Positions 16,498 to 25,116 of a stretch of DNA of 64,000 nt are shown here, piece after piece (positions within the stretch are counted from its first letter, which is position 1; each line of letters opens with the position of its first letter). A program made the position numbers and the translations under genes. The DNA comes from CAWCVR01 sp963799105. Its GTDB lineage: Bacteria > Acidobacteriota > Terriglobia > Bryobacterales > Bryobacteraceae. The notes beneath the pieces are model-generated. The model did not search any database, was not told the origin of the DNA, and saw nothing but the letters and a program-made list of their open reading frames with translations. The stretch is taken from assembly GCA_963799105.1 (NCBI GenBank), contig CAWCVR010000010.1:434001-498000 (forward strand), given 5' to 3'.

Positions 16498-19020
16498 ATG
16501 GGAGAGGAATGTCACGTAAAATCTTCTAGTAATATCTATATTTCCATCTTTACCTTATTGGCTGCGTTCGCTTTAGCTGTTCAGGCACCGGCTCAGGTAA
16601 ATACCCTATCCACCCCTCCTCAAGCGGCATCCCCGGCGGCCGCACCGATTCCCGCCTGGCCCCTCATGCCCGATCACGTGACTCTGCCGCCGAAGGTGTG
16701 GGTCTTCTCGGCCGTCATTCAGGACGCTCGCAGGAATCCGCAGGGCGACTCCATTAAGGTCCTCGACGGGCACGCCGAAGTCGAAGACGCCAAGCTGCTG
16801 GTTCGCGCCGACCACATGGAATACAACGAGGAGACGCAGGTTCTGAACGCCACCGGCAACGTATATTTCCACGGTTTCGAAAAGAACGAACAGATCTGGT
16901 GCGACCATCTGGAGTACAACCGCTCCACCGAGAAAGGCGCGTTCTTCAACGTGCGCGGAGAAACGGCGCCGCGCATGGTGGTGCGCAAAGGCGTCCTCAG
17001 CGGCACCAGCCCGTATCACTTCGAAGGCCAATGGGCCGAGCGTTTGGGCACGCGGTACGTTCTTTATAACGGCTGGGTCACCAACTGCAAAATACCGGAA
17101 CACGGCCAGCCCTGGTGGATCATGAAGGGCCCCAGGTTCGACATCGTCCCTCACCAGAGCGCCAAGGCCTACCACAGTTGGTTCATCCTGCGCAGGGTGC
17201 CGCTGTTCTACGCGCCCTACTTCTATCACTCGCTGGAGAAGGAGCCGCGCCACAGCGGTTTCCTCATGCCGCACATCGCGCCCCACACGCAGCGCGGAGT
17301 GATGGTGGGTCTGGGCTATTACTGGGCCATCAATCGCAGCTACGATCTCACCTATCAGTTCCTCGATTACAATACCGACGCCTTCGCGCACCACGTGGAT
17401 TTCCGCGGCAATCCGCGCCCCGGCACGGATTTCGACCTGATCGTCTACGGCGTCCAGGATCGCGCCGGCGATCCGCGCTACACTCCGCCCCAGACCTTCA
17501 GCGGCGCCACCGTCTACTTCCTGGGCAAGAGCGATCTGGGCGACGGCTGGCGGGCTACGGCCCTGGTCAACGACGTCACCTCGTTCCGGTTCCGGCAGGA
17601 ATGGTCGGGGTCGTACTCGGAAGCCATCGGTTCGGAGTTCCACTCCACCGGGCTCCTCGGCAAGAGCTGGTCGACGTACAGTTTCGACACGTTGTTTTCC
17701 CGTCTGGAAAACTTCCAGACGGCCGAGGTGGCGACGACGCAGCCCGACGGCAGCACCGCTTACGATCGCAACGCCGTGCTGATCCACAAACTTCCCGAAG
17801 CGCAGTTCGGTTCGAGCGACCGCCAGATCTTTCGCAACGTGCCCCTCTGGTTTTCCTTCTACTCCACCGCCGGCCTGCTCTACCGCAGCGAACCTTTCTT
17901 CGATAGCACCAACACCATCCGCCTGGGAACTTTCGAGACCAGCCAGTTCACGCCGCGTCTGTCTTTCTCGCCGCACCTCACCAGCGCCTTGCACCTCGGG
18001 CCCATCGACCTGATTCCGAGCGCCGGTTTCGACGAGACTTTCTACGGCGAAAGCCAGATACCCAACACGCTGCTGGGCCCGGGTTACTACCAGGCCATCA
18101 CCCAGCGGACGACGCGCAGTTCCCGCGACTTTTCGCTGGATCTCATCCTTCCCTCGCTCGCCCGCGTCTACGACAAGAAGACCATCTTCGGAGAGAAGCT
18201 CAAGCACGTCATCGAGCCGCGCGTGACTTACAAATACGTCACCGGAATCGGCACCGACCCGGCGTGCCGGGAGGCGAACGAACTCTCCGGCACTCTGGAA
18301 GGCGCGGGCTGCGGCGATTTCAACCACTACATCCGGTTCGACGAAAACGACCTGCTGGCCAACACCAACGAACTGACGCTCTCGCTGACCAACCGCATCT
18401 ACGCCAAGCGCAAGGACGGCGGCGCGCGGGAGATTTTCGCCTGGACGTTGATGCAGAAGCGCTACTTCGATCCCACCTTCGGCGGCGCGCTGATCACCGG
18501 GCAGCCGAACATTTTCGCCGCCACCAGCGACCTCACGGCCTACGCCTTCCTGGTCGGGCCGCGCCCGTACTCGCCTATCGTGTCCATAATCCGCACCAAT
18601 CCCATCGGCGGCCTGGGCATCAACTGGCAGGCGGACTACGACCCTCAGTCGCGCGCCATCGTGGACAGCAGTTTCTCGGTGGACTACCGCTGGAAGTTGT
18701 ACTATGCGTCACTCGGGGACAACGAGTTGCACTCCAATCCCATCCTGATGCCCTACGTCAACCAGTATTCCATGAGGGCCGGCTTCGGCGATCCGCAGCA
18801 CCGCGGCTGGAACGCCGGCATCGAAGGCGCGTACGACTACCGGTTGGGAGAACTCCTCCACTACACCACGCAGGTCACCTACAACACCAACTGTTGCGGA
18901 TTCAGCATGCAGTATTTCCGCATCAACATCGGCCAGCCGCACGGCGTGTGGGCGTTCGCCTTCTCGCTGGCCAACATCGGCACGTTCGGCTCGTTGAAGA
19001 GAAACGAGCGCTGGTTCTAG
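16498..19020 (+). CDS. lptD: LptD, LPS-assembly outer membrane protein
   Basis: The 840-residue protein would receive lipopolysaccharide from the Lpt bridge and insert it in the outer leaflet of the outer membrane. A signal sequence covers residues about 9-32 (IYISIFTLLAAFALAVQAPAQ). Residues about 75-190 are an OstA/LptA-like beta-jellyroll (VRADHMEYNEETQVLNATGN, then WCDHLEYNRSTEKGAFFNVRG). The remainder is a long beta-barrel with many aromatic-ended strands. Motifs include GRPYSPIVSIIRTNPIGGLG and a C-terminal QVTYNTNCCGFSMQYFRIN, which contains the Cys pair seen in LptD. The length is close to the E. coli protein (784). I chose the ATG at 16498. LptE is not adjacent. Confidence 0.88.
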   Translation: MGEECHVKSSSNIYISIFTLLAAFALAVQAPAQVNTLSTPPQAASPAAAPIPAWPLMPDHVTLPPKVWVFSAVIQDARRNPQGDSIKVLDGHAEVEDAKLLVRADHMEYNEETQVLNATGNVYFHGFEKNEQIWCDHLEYNRSTEKGAFFNVRGETAPRMVVRKGVLSGTSPYHFEGQWAERLGTRYVLYNGWVTNCKIPEHGQPWWIMKGPRFDIVPHQSAKAYHSWFILRRVPLFYAPYFYHSLEKEPRHSGFLMPHIAPHTQRGVMVGLGYYWAINRSYDLTYQFLDYNTDAFAHHVDFRGNPRPGTDFDLIVYGVQDRAGDPRYTPPQTFSGATVYFLGKSDLGDGWRATALVNDVTSFRFRQEWSGSYSEAIGSEFHSTGLLGKSWSTYSFDTLFSRLENFQTAEVATTQPDGSTAYDRNAVLIHKLPEAQFGSSDRQIFRNVPLWFSFYSTAGLLYRSEPFFDSTNTIRLGTFETSQFTPRLSFSPHLTSALHLGPIDLIPSAGFDETFYGESQIPNTLLGPGYYQAITQRTTRSSRDFSLDLILPSLARVYDKKTIFGEKLKHVIEPRVTYKYVTGIGTDPACREANELSGTLEGAGCGDFNHYIRFDENDLLANTNELTLSLTNRIYAKRKDGGAREIFAWTLMQKRYFDPTFGGALITGQPNIFAATSDLTAYAFLVGPRPYSPIVSIIRTNPIGGLGINWQADYDPQSRAIVDSSFSVDYRWKLYYASLGDNELHSNPILMPYVNQYSMRAGFGDPQHRGWNAGIEGAYDYRLGELLHYTTQVTYNTNCCGFSMQYFRINIGQPHGVWAFAFSLANIGTFGSLKRNERWF

Positions 19021-19104
19021 CGGTCCGCGGCATGCGGAATGACAGGTCTTGTTGGAGCGTGTGCCGCTTCAAGGGCGCCATTGAGAACTGCAAAACATGA
19101 ATGG

Positions 19105-19227
19105 CCACAGATGAACACAGATGAACACAGATAAGCAAGATGGACTGAACCCCATTTTTGAGACACGCCGAAAAGACGCACTTTTCAAGAAATGGGTTTA
19201 TCTGTGTTCATCTGTGTTCATCTGTGG
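19105..19227. repeat. 28-bp inverted repeat built of CACAGATGAA units
   Basis: The left arm (19105-19132) is CCACAGATGAACACAG followed by ATGAACACAGAT. The right arm (19200-19227) is its exact reverse complement. Each arm is itself a direct repeat of a 12-bp unit. The AT-rich 67-bp loop contains a second short inverted pair, CCCATTTTTGAG...AAGAAATGGG. The structure lies 85 bp after lptD and could form a long hairpin in the transcript. Confidence 0.75.
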
Positions 19228-19459
19228 CTGAAGATGCTTTTTGAGGAGACCCTCAGCGACACTGACGGGGAGAATTAGAACGGCTGGAATTCGGACGCGC
19301 TACACCAACGCGGCTTCACCCGCGAGGCGGTTGAGTGCCGCCGCGGTTGGGGTGCGGACGCGGATGCGGCCTGCCGGTACACCCACCACGCGCCGGCCCC
19401 GGCACGGTGCGTTCGAGGCATGCCACGGGGATGTTGGAGGTGTGGGGAAAAAGGCGTCC

Positions 19460-19553
19460 AAAAAAAGTAATGGCCCCGAGCTGGGTATCTCGGGGCCCTT
19501 GCACTCAGAGAAGTGGCGGTGGGAGGGGACTCACCGCCAGGGATGCTGTCTGT
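19460..19553 (-). ncRNA. Candidate small RNA, copy 1 of a duplicated two-hairpin element
   Basis: Read on the minus strand, this element has hairpin 1 with stem TGGCGGTG/CACCGCCA, then hairpin 2 with stem GGCCCCGAG/CTCGGGGCC, then ATTAC and a run of seven T. The second hairpin plus T-run resembles an intrinsic terminator. An almost identical copy lies at 19866-19953, and similarity extends upstream of each to TCTGAAATTGCTAG, perhaps a promoter. Conserved stems, a T-tract and duplication suggest a small RNA, but there is no expression evidence and I do not recognise an Rfam family. Confidence 0.4.
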
Positions 19554-19641
19554 GTTGTCTTACATCCTAGCAATTTCAGATCCGCTTGTCCAGTGTTTTC
19601 CAAAGTTTTTTTGCATTTTTTTTGAAGAAGATCTCTTGGGG

Positions 19642-19851
19642 GCTGGCGCGGATGGTCCAGCGGCTGGCGCGAATGGTCCCGCGGCTGGCGCGGATGGTCC
19701 CGCAGTTGGCGCGGATGGTCCAGCGGTTGGCGCGGATGGTCCCGCGGCTGGCGCGAATGGTCCCGCAGTTGGCGCGGATGGTCCCGCGGCTGGCGCGGAT
19801 GGTCCCGCGGCTGGCGCGGATGGTCCAGCAGTTGGCGCGGATGGTCCAGCG
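19642..19851. repeat. 21-bp minisatellite, ten tandem copies
   Basis: Ten consecutive 21-bp units of the form GCTGGCGCGGATGGTCCCGCG follow each other, with variation confined to C/T at position 2, G/A in GGAT/GAAT and C/A in TCC(C/A)GC. A partial unit follows. The plus strand is open and would read (AGADGPA)n, but the reading frame lacks a convincing start or flanking domain. The array sits exactly between the two small-RNA candidates. Because the unit is a multiple of three, open frames persist on both strands by composition alone. Confidence 0.9.
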
Positions 19852-19865
19852 GCTGGAGCGGCCCC

Positions 19866-19953
19866 AAAAGAAAAAGCCCCGAGCTGGGTATCTCGGGGCT
19901 CTTGCACTCAGAGAAGTGGCGGTGGGAGGGGACTCACCGCCAGGGATGCTGTC
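19866..19953 (-). ncRNA. Candidate small RNA, copy 2 of a duplicated two-hairpin element
   Basis: This copy has the same minus-strand order as 19460-19553: stem TGGCGGTG/CACCGCCA, spacer, stem GCCCCGAG/CTCGGGGC, then TTTTTCTTTT. The terminator-like end is better than in copy 1 because the T-run follows the stem directly. Changes between copies avoid both stems. The AT-rich bases just upstream on the minus strand (about 19955-20040) could hold a promoter. The remaining bases up to 20195 contain no gene I can support. Confidence 0.45.
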
Positions 19954-20195
19954 TGTATTATTCCGATACTAGCAATTTCAGACCCGAATGTCCAGATGTA
20001 TTTTCAGGTTCCTCTCAACATTTTTTCTTTCCGGTACAGCCTTTCGGTAAGCTCCGAGACCTCTCCGGATACCCTCAGTTGCGGGCCGTCCAGTACGTAA
20101 TGGCAGGGCCGGTTTTCGCCCTATCCGCCCCTGTGTAAGAATCTGAAACCAGACCACTTCCTCATCGCTTTCGATTGCCCTTGAGGCTGCGGTTA

Positions 20196-20675
20196 ATGCT
20201 CCCGCATAACCAAAGAGGTATTGTGCAAACAGGCCACACGGATATCACTTTGAGCGTGGGAAGGCGGTGCGGCTTGAACAAGATTCCACTCGAGGAGAGG
20301 ACCCCCGACAATGGCGAGCGCGAGAGGCGCGCGAAGCGGCGGTTCCAGGTGGAGCAGGACGTACGCTACAAGATGCTGTACGGCCAGCGCATCGCAGAGA
20401 CGGGCTCCGGCAAGACGGCCAACATATCGAGCGGCGGCGTGTGGTTCACTACAGAAAGCATGCTGACCACCGGGATGCCGGTTGAAGTCTCGATGAACTG
20501 GCCGGTGTTGCTCAACGAGAGCTGCCCCATGAAGCTCATGATCTACGGCTGTGTCATCCGCAGCAACGAGAAGGGCGCCGCCGTGGCTATCGAACGATAC
20601 GAGTTTCGCACCCAGGGAAGGGCGTTTCAGCAGGCATCGTCCGAGTCCCAGGCCGAGTTCCGGCTCCCCAGCTAG
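20196..20675 (+). CDS. PilZ-domain protein (c-di-GMP receptor-like)
   Basis: The 159-residue protein carries a PilZ domain from about residue 43. The RxxxR-type motif is ERRAKRRFQVEQDVRYKM and the second motif is TANISSGGVWF, matching the (D/N)xSxxG pattern that contacts cyclic di-GMP. The domain ends near residue 145. The protein is soluble and has no output domain, so it probably acts by binding a partner. I prefer the ATG at 20196, preceded by GAGG. An upstream TTG (20175) and a downstream TTG (20274) are alternatives. The EAL-HDOD gene at 21.9 kb is the only other c-di-GMP-related gene here. Confidence 0.82.
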   Translation: MLPHNQRGIVQTGHTDITLSVGRRCGLNKIPLEERTPDNGERERRAKRRFQVEQDVRYKMLYGQRIAETGSGKTANISSGGVWFTTESMLTTGMPVEVSMNWPVLLNESCPMKLMIYGCVIRSNEKGAAVAIERYEFRTQGRAFQQASSESQAEFRLPS

Positions 20676-20711
20676 GCACGTTCGCCGTTCTTGTCCGATC
20701 TCACCTTAGGA

Positions 20712-20753
20712 CCCGCGCCGCGAGGCACACTCCGGCGCGGGTTTTGAGTTTTT
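20712..20753 (+). terminator. Intrinsic terminator after the PilZ gene
   Basis: A perfect 9-bp GC stem, CCCGCGCCG (20712-20720) and CGGCGCGGG (20733-20741), is followed by TTTTGAGTTTTT. It starts 37 bp after the PilZ stop codon. The T-run is on the plus strand, so it serves the PilZ transcript. Confidence 0.8.
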
Positions 20754-20785
20754 GGGGACCCCTTAGGCCCGGTTCGGAACGATCC

Positions 20786-20980
20786 CTAGGCGAACCCGCC
20801 CAGAATCCGGGCCGGAAGCGTCACCAGCGCCCAGACCAGTTGCAGAACTCCTTCCACGGCGATTCCCAACAGCCGGAACGGCAGCAGGAGAAGCCACACC
20901 AGCGGGTACAGGACCAGCGCCAGAAGCGCCAGCGGCCAGCACAGAAACAGCAGAATGCACCACAACAGAAACTTGACCAC
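20786..20980 (-). CDS. Small two-helix membrane protein, unknown
   Basis: The 64-residue product is almost entirely hydrophobic: VKFLLWCILLFLCWPLALLA, LVLYPLVWLLLLPFRLLG and GVLQLVWALVTLPARILGGFA. It would span the inner membrane two or three times. The start is the GTG at 20978-20980, decided by a perfect GGAGG four bases upstream; longer readings upstream have no support. It converges on the PilZ terminator. Nothing indicates function. Confidence 0.65.
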   Translation of the reverse strand: MVKFLLWCILLFLCWPLALLALVLYPLVWLLLLPFRLLGIAVEGVLQLVWALVTLPARILGGFA

Positions 20981-21424
20981 GGTTCCTCCATCCCCCTCTT
21001 GTCGAGACGCAGCCGGGCGCCCGGTTGTTCCCGTGGAAACCGCGGGCCAGCGGCTCCGCCCCATGACGGACAGTCATGCCACGCCGTGGCGGAGCGAAAC
21101 CCGCCGGCCTTCGAAACCGCAGCGGATGGGCGCGCCGCGGAACCGTGTCCGGCGATGGTGGCTAATCCGGATTTCTCACACGGGAGAGGCGGGGGTTCTC
21201 GCCGTAGGGCGAAAACACTGGGGACAGACGGCTCCGTCCACGCGGCGCAGGGGAGACAGGCTGCCTTCCCGGGAGATGGCGCGCGCCTTGGGACGGAGTC
21301 GTCAGTCCCCGCGTTTTCGCAGACCCTCGCCAGGACGAAGGGCGGCATCCGTGAGATATTCGGGCAAAGGCCGTTCTCCAGCGCGTGCCCGGCGGCCGGA
21401 GGATTCAGTCCTCCTCCTCGGCTT

Positions 21425-21442
21425 TGACAGGCGGGCCTGTCA
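21425..21442. promoter_or_regulatory. Perfect palindrome TGACAGGC-N2-GCCTGTCA
   Basis: The 8-bp arms are exact. A near-identical palindrome lies 46 bp downstream (21488-21504). Both lie in the 956-bp gene-poor stretch 20981-21936. The stretch between them is AT-rich (GTAAGTTATTGAAAAAGC), unlike its surroundings. Two sites of the same sequence suggest binding by one dimeric regulator; alternatively they are short hairpins in RNA. Confidence 0.45.
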
Positions 21443-21487
21443 ATGAGACCCGTAAGTTATTGAAAAAGCTAGTGTTATATACTTCTC

Positions 21488-21504
21488 TGACAGGAATCCT
21501 GTCA
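21488..21504. promoter_or_regulatory. Perfect palindrome TGACAGGA-N1-TCCTGTCA
   Basis: This is the second copy of the TGACAGG/CCTGTCA palindrome, 432 bp upstream of the EAL-HDOD start codon. The intervening region 21505-21936 shows no gene I can defend, although it is open in one plus-strand frame. The distance is long for an operator of the next gene unless a leader RNA or an unrecognised small gene is present. Confidence 0.45.
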
Positions 21505-21936
21505 TTTGCTTCTCGATTCCCGGTATTCACACGGCCCTCGAACAGCCGGGATTCGAGGTTCTCGGAAGCTTCTGAAAGCGGGCGAAGGACGTGGAGCCGG
21601 CGACGTTTTCAGGGCGGCGAAAAGGCCTTCTCAGTTGGTTCCAGGATGCCTCCTGCCCGTCCTCCGCCTATGGCGCCGCGGCCGGCGGAATCGAAACCCA
21701 TCCTTACGGATTTAGATGGCATGAAACGGTCCTTCCGGCCGATGAGATCAGCAAGAAGCGGATTTCCGAGGCTGGCTCAGAGAGCGCTTCGGGTTGTGGC
21801 GAGCCGCCGCCGATGCAGGTGAGAACGTGCGCACTTCAGGCTTGACGACGAGTGGCCGGTTCCCGTTCGGGAGATCGCCGGGGTTGGGTGGCATCGACGC
21901 GGCGCGCCGGCGTTGCGCCCGAAGGGGAGATGCCGC

Positions 21937-23182
21937 ATGGACGTTCTAGTCGGGCGGCAGCCGATTCTCGACAAGCGCAACCAGACCGTGGCGTACGAAT
22001 TGTTGTTCCGTTCCGGAACGGAGAACCGTTTCGATGGAAGCGACGGAAGCGTGGCTTCGACCGCCGTCATCGCCAACGCCTTCCTGACGATCGGATGCAA
22101 TCGCGTGCTCGGCGCAAAGCGCGGGTTCATCAACTTCACCCGGACGCTGCTGGTGGAAGGGCACGCATCCGTCCTGCCGAAGGACCGGGTGGTGATCGAG
22201 CTGCTGGAGGACCTGGAACCGGACGCCGAAGTGGTCGAGTCGTGCCGCAAGCTGAAGGAAGCGGGCTACACCCTGGCGCTGGACGACGTGATTGCGCCGG
22301 ACGTCGCGGCTTCCGCTGCAACCGTTTGCCGAGTACGCCAAGCTCGACTGGATGGCGATGGGGGCTGGGGATCGAACGCCGATTTGCGACCATTTCCGCC
22401 AGCGGGGGATCCGGCTGCTGGCCGAGAAGGTGGAGACCAAGGACGAGTTCGAAGCCGCGCTGGCGTGCGGCTGCGAGCTGTTTCAGGGGTTCTACTTCGC
22501 GCGGCCGGAGATCCTCTCGGCCCGCCAGGTGCCCACGTCGAAAATGGCGTGCCTGCGCCTGTTGAGCGAAATTCAAAAGCCCGATCTGAATTTCGAGTGC
22601 ATCGAAACGCTGGTCAGGCCGGACATCGGCCTCACGCAGAAGCTGCTGTTCTTCGTGAACTCGGCCGCGTTTCCCCGCCGCAGCCGCATCGGTTCGCTTC
22701 CGCAGGCGCTGGTTTACCTGGGCGAGGGCAACGTGCGCAAGTGGGTGATGCTGGCGGCCCTGCCGAAGATGGCCAGCGGGAAACCCGCCGAGCTGGTGAC
22801 GGCTTCGCTGATCCGCGCCCGGTTCTGCGAACTGGCGGCGGAACACGCGCAGCCGCGAGGGCGGGCGTCCTCGGGTTTTCTGGTAGGCCTGCTGTCGTTG
22901 CTGGACGCCATGGTGGGCCGTCCGCTGGATGAACTGGTGGAAGAACTGGGCCTGGAAACGCACGTGGCGGACGCCATTCTGGGGAGGTTGCCGGACGGCG
23001 ATGGGCTGCGATTGCTGCTGGATCTGGCCGTGGCTCTGGAGCGATCGGATTTCGACGGCGCGTTGCAGATCGCGGCGGCCAGCGGAATCGCGCCGGCGCT
23101 GGCGGGCGAACTGCACGTGGAAGCGATGACCTGGGCCGACAGCCTCTCGCGAGCGAGAACAAGGCCAAACGGGAGCGAGTGA
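21937..23182 (+). CDS. EAL-HDOD (YuxH-type) signalling protein, interrupted by a +1 frameshift
   Basis: After removing one base the product is 414 residues. Residues 1-200 resemble an EAL domain (DVLVGRQPILDKRNQTVAYELLFRS, then VVIELLEDLEPD, then GYTLALDDVIAP, then IRLLAEKVETKDEF and LFQGFYFARPE). The first motif reads AYELLFR rather than canonical EAL-loop residues for catalysis, as in most YuxH-like proteins, so c-di-GMP hydrolysis is doubtful. Residues about 205-400 are HDOD (LLSEIQKPDLNFECIETLV, LLFFVNSAAFPRR, ALVYLGEGNVRKWVMLAAL). The break is at about 22308, where GTCGCGGCTT has one G too many. The start ATG follows GAAGGGGAGA, a good ribosome site. Confidence 0.85.
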
Positions 23183-23202
23183 GCGGCGGGGGGCGCGCGC
23201 GG

Positions 23203-24225
23203 TCAGTGGTGGATGGCAGCCCCGCCCGATTTGACATCCAGGGTCCAGGGCGCCGGCTCCGGCAGCCGCAGCTTCCCGTCCCCAATCTCGAGAGGCATCC
23301 ACAGGTACCGCGAATCCCACAGGGCTTGCGGCTTCCAGACGTCGCCCATGAAGATCACCGTGGTCTCCTTCTCGCCGGCGACTTTCAGCATCATGGTGGA
23401 CTGCGATCCGTACGTGTTCGTCCCGGGAGGCGCGATATCCTGGAATTCCGACCACGGGCCCGCCAACGATTTGGCTGTCGCATATTTATTGGGATTCGGG
23501 CTCCAACCGGTCAACGCCGAGCCGATGGCGTAGTAGAGTCCGTGGTAATGAACGACCGCACCGCCTTCGAGGTGCAGGGGAATCAGGCAGACCTCCTTTT
23601 CGACCGTCAGATAGTCGGCGGACAAGGTTGCGATGCGGAAACCGAAGGGACGATCTTCGAAGATCAGATAGGGCGTGCCATCGTCGTCGATGAACTGGCC
23701 GATGTCGCGGCTCTCGTGGCCGAGCGGGCGAAAGCACTTGAGGTAGCGGTAATCGCCGTCCACGGTATCGGAGATGGCGACGCCCACTCGCGCCAGCTTG
23801 TAGCCCCCCGTTCCACCCGGCTCCGGCCCGTCGATGTGCATGTACATCACGTACTTCCCGGTCTTGGCGTTGTAGAAGACTTTGGGCCGTTCGAGAACCC
23901 AGGTGGGGCCGAAGTTCTCCGGGTCCGGGAGTTTGATGACCTGGTTGCGGAAGGTCCAGTGCACCAGGTCCTTGGAGGAGTAGCAGGCGACATAGCGCCT
24001 GGCGGGGTCGAGCCCCTGCGAGCGGTCTTCGCCGAACCAGTAGTAGGTGTCGTGCAGGCGGACGATGCCGCCTCCGTGCGCCTGGATCTGCCGGCCGCGG
24101 TCGTCGCGCCAGACTTCCCCGGGCCTGATCTCGGGAGAGGCGGCAAAGCCGGCGCCCACCGCTAGGGAGAAGATCGCCGCCAGGCGAAATGTGCCGTTCA
24201 TTCTCGTAGTCATTGGTTTGTTCAT
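23203..24225 (-). CDS. GH43-like secreted glycosidase
   Basis: The 340-residue protein begins with a signal peptide (NGTFRLAAIFSLAVGAGFAA). The fold is a five-bladed propeller by motif: IQAHGGGIVRLHDTYYWFGED, DPARRYVACYSSKDLVHW, LERPKVFYNAKTGKYVMYMH, RDIGQFIDDDGTPYLIFED, HYHGLYYAIGSALTGWSPNP and APPGTNTYGSQSTMMLKV. The order and the HGGGI opening match the GH43 subfamily that includes exo-beta-1,3-galactanases. With GH53 at the window start this points to arabinogalactan use. I chose the ATG at 24223-24225; another ATG (24211-24213) is possible. The catalytic acids cannot be assigned safely by eye. Confidence 0.8.
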   Translation of the reverse strand: MNKPMTTRMNGTFRLAAIFSLAVGAGFAASPEIRPGEVWRDDRGRQIQAHGGGIVRLHDTYYWFGEDRSQGLDPARRYVACYSSKDLVHWTFRNQVIKLPDPENFGPTWVLERPKVFYNAKTGKYVMYMHIDGPEPGGTGGYKLARVGVAISDTVDGDYRYLKCFRPLGHESRDIGQFIDDDGTPYLIFEDRPFGFRIATLSADYLTVEKEVCLIPLHLEGGAVVHYHGLYYAIGSALTGWSPNPNKYATAKSLAGPWSEFQDIAPPGTNTYGSQSTMMLKVAGEKETTVIFMGDVWKPQALWDSRYLWMPLEIGDGKLRLPEPAPWTLDVKSGGAAIHH

Positions 24226-24280
24226 CGCCACTGTACTAATCTTGACACCAAATCGGGTTTTGGGCGGTTCGAACCCGAGA

Positions 24281-24560
24281 GTCCGTAGTCCGTCCGCCAT
24301 CGGCGGCCTCGCACCGGGCTGGTGCAACCGCTCCCTGAAAAGCTGGGTAGAACTCAGAGCCAGAACCACAATCGCTCGCCAAGCCGCGAAGCCGCAAAGA
24401 AACCGGAAGAGTTCTTCTTGCGTCTTGGCGTCTTGGCGTCTTGGCGTGACACATGGTTTCTTTCACGGCATCTGGCGGTCGCGGTTCCGATTCGGCTCGA
24501 TCAGAGCCGCGACCGCCAGGGAGCGGACCTGGTGGCTGCGGCCCTACGGACGAATTGGCG
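24281..24560. repeat. Family C repeat copy 3 (long, degenerate) with an inserted SNCC-like segment
   Basis: The ends GTCCGTAGTCCGTCCGCC and CCCTACGGACGAATTGGCG are degenerate versions of the family C termini. Shared internal blocks are GCACCGGGCTGGTGCAACC, CCGCTCCCTGA, a GGCGGTCGCGG...CCGCGACCGCC hairpin, CAGGGAGCGGACC and GGTGGCTGCGG. An extra block of about 130 bp (about 24338-24467) contains three direct copies of CTTGGCGT and an inverse AAGCCGCGAAGCCGC. It occupies the gap before the RelBE-like pair. Confidence 0.7.
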
Positions 24561-24598
24561 GAGAGTGCTGCGCGCGCCCGTGAAGCTATAATTGAAGC

Positions 24599-24799
24599 AT
24601 GTCCGCCGATCGCGACCGCCTTCAATCGCTCGTGGACGCCCTTCCGGAAGCTGAGGTTCGGGTTGCAATTTCCTTTCTTGCGGAACTGGGCGATCGGGAA
24701 ATCGTCGATCCCGAGACCGCGGCCAAGCTGGACATGGCCCGTGCGGAACCTGGTGACGACCTCCCCTTGGAGGAGGTCCGGCGCAGGCTTGGGCTGTGA
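24599..24799 (+). CDS. Antitoxin of a RelBE/ParDE-like module
   Basis: The 66-residue acidic protein (ALPEAEVRVAISFLAELGDRE, then DDLPLEEVRRRLGL) has the size, charge and C-terminal helix of antitoxins that pair with RelE/ParE toxins. Its stop overlaps the GTG start of the next gene as GTGA, which implies translational coupling. It would neutralise the toxin and repress the operon, though no HTH or ribbon-helix-helix is obvious. It opens the accessory island that ends with HicAB. Confidence 0.75.
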   Translation: MSADRDRLQSLVDALPEAEVRVAISFLAELGDREIVDPETAAKLDMARAEPGDDLPLEEVRRRLGL

Positions 24800-25044
24800 T
24801 CCGCCGGGTGTTTTTCCGCCCGGCTGCCGTGCGCGATCTGGCGCGTCTCGATCGCGCAGTCCAGGCTCGGATCGATGCCGCCCTGATGCGTTTTGCCACG
24901 ACGGGACACGGCGATGTTAAGTCCCTCCAAGACCGCCCTGGCGAACTGCGTCTGCGGGTTGGCAAGTGGCGGATCTTCTTCTTCCTTGAACCGCCCGACC
25001 TCATCCGTGTCATCGGCATTGACAACCGGGGGGAAGCTTACTGA
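24796..25044 (+). CDS. RelE/ParE-family toxin
   Basis: The 82-residue protein (RRVFFRPAAVRDLARLDRAVQARIDAALMRF, then VKSLQDRPGELRLRVGKWRIFFFLEPPDLIRVIGIDNRGEAY) shows the RelE/ParE superfamily pattern: an N-terminal FRPAAVRDLARL helix, then the L..PGELRLRVGKWRI strand pair and a C-terminal IDNRGEAY. RelE toxins cut mRNA on the ribosome and ParE toxins act on gyrase; sequence alone does not decide which. It starts with GTG inside the antitoxin stop. Confidence 0.85.
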   Translation: MIRRVFFRPAAVRDLARLDRAVQARIDAALMRFATTGHGDVKSLQDRPGELRLRVGKWRIFFFLEPPDLIRVIGIDNRGEAY

Positions 25045-25116
25045 TCCCCGACTGTCATATGGGGAGAGCTACGAATGTCCGGACACGTGAGATCATAGAG
25101 AGAGTGAGGATCTGAG

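Noticed and set aside
16606..18327. A 573-codon minus-strand frame opposite lptD
   Set aside because: No signal peptide, domain or start context; lptD explains the region.
19642..19851. CRISPR array
   Set aside because: The units are contiguous 21-bp repeats with no spacers and no cas genes nearby.
19513..20100. A real gene encoding an AGADGPA-repeat protein
   Set aside because: The open frame only follows from a 21-bp unit without stops; flanking parts are duplicated non-coding elements and no start or signal is convincing.
21000..21930. Coding region upstream of the EAL-HDOD gene
   Set aside because: Several overlapping frames are open, but none has domain content, a ribosome site or consistent codon use; only palindromes could be supported.
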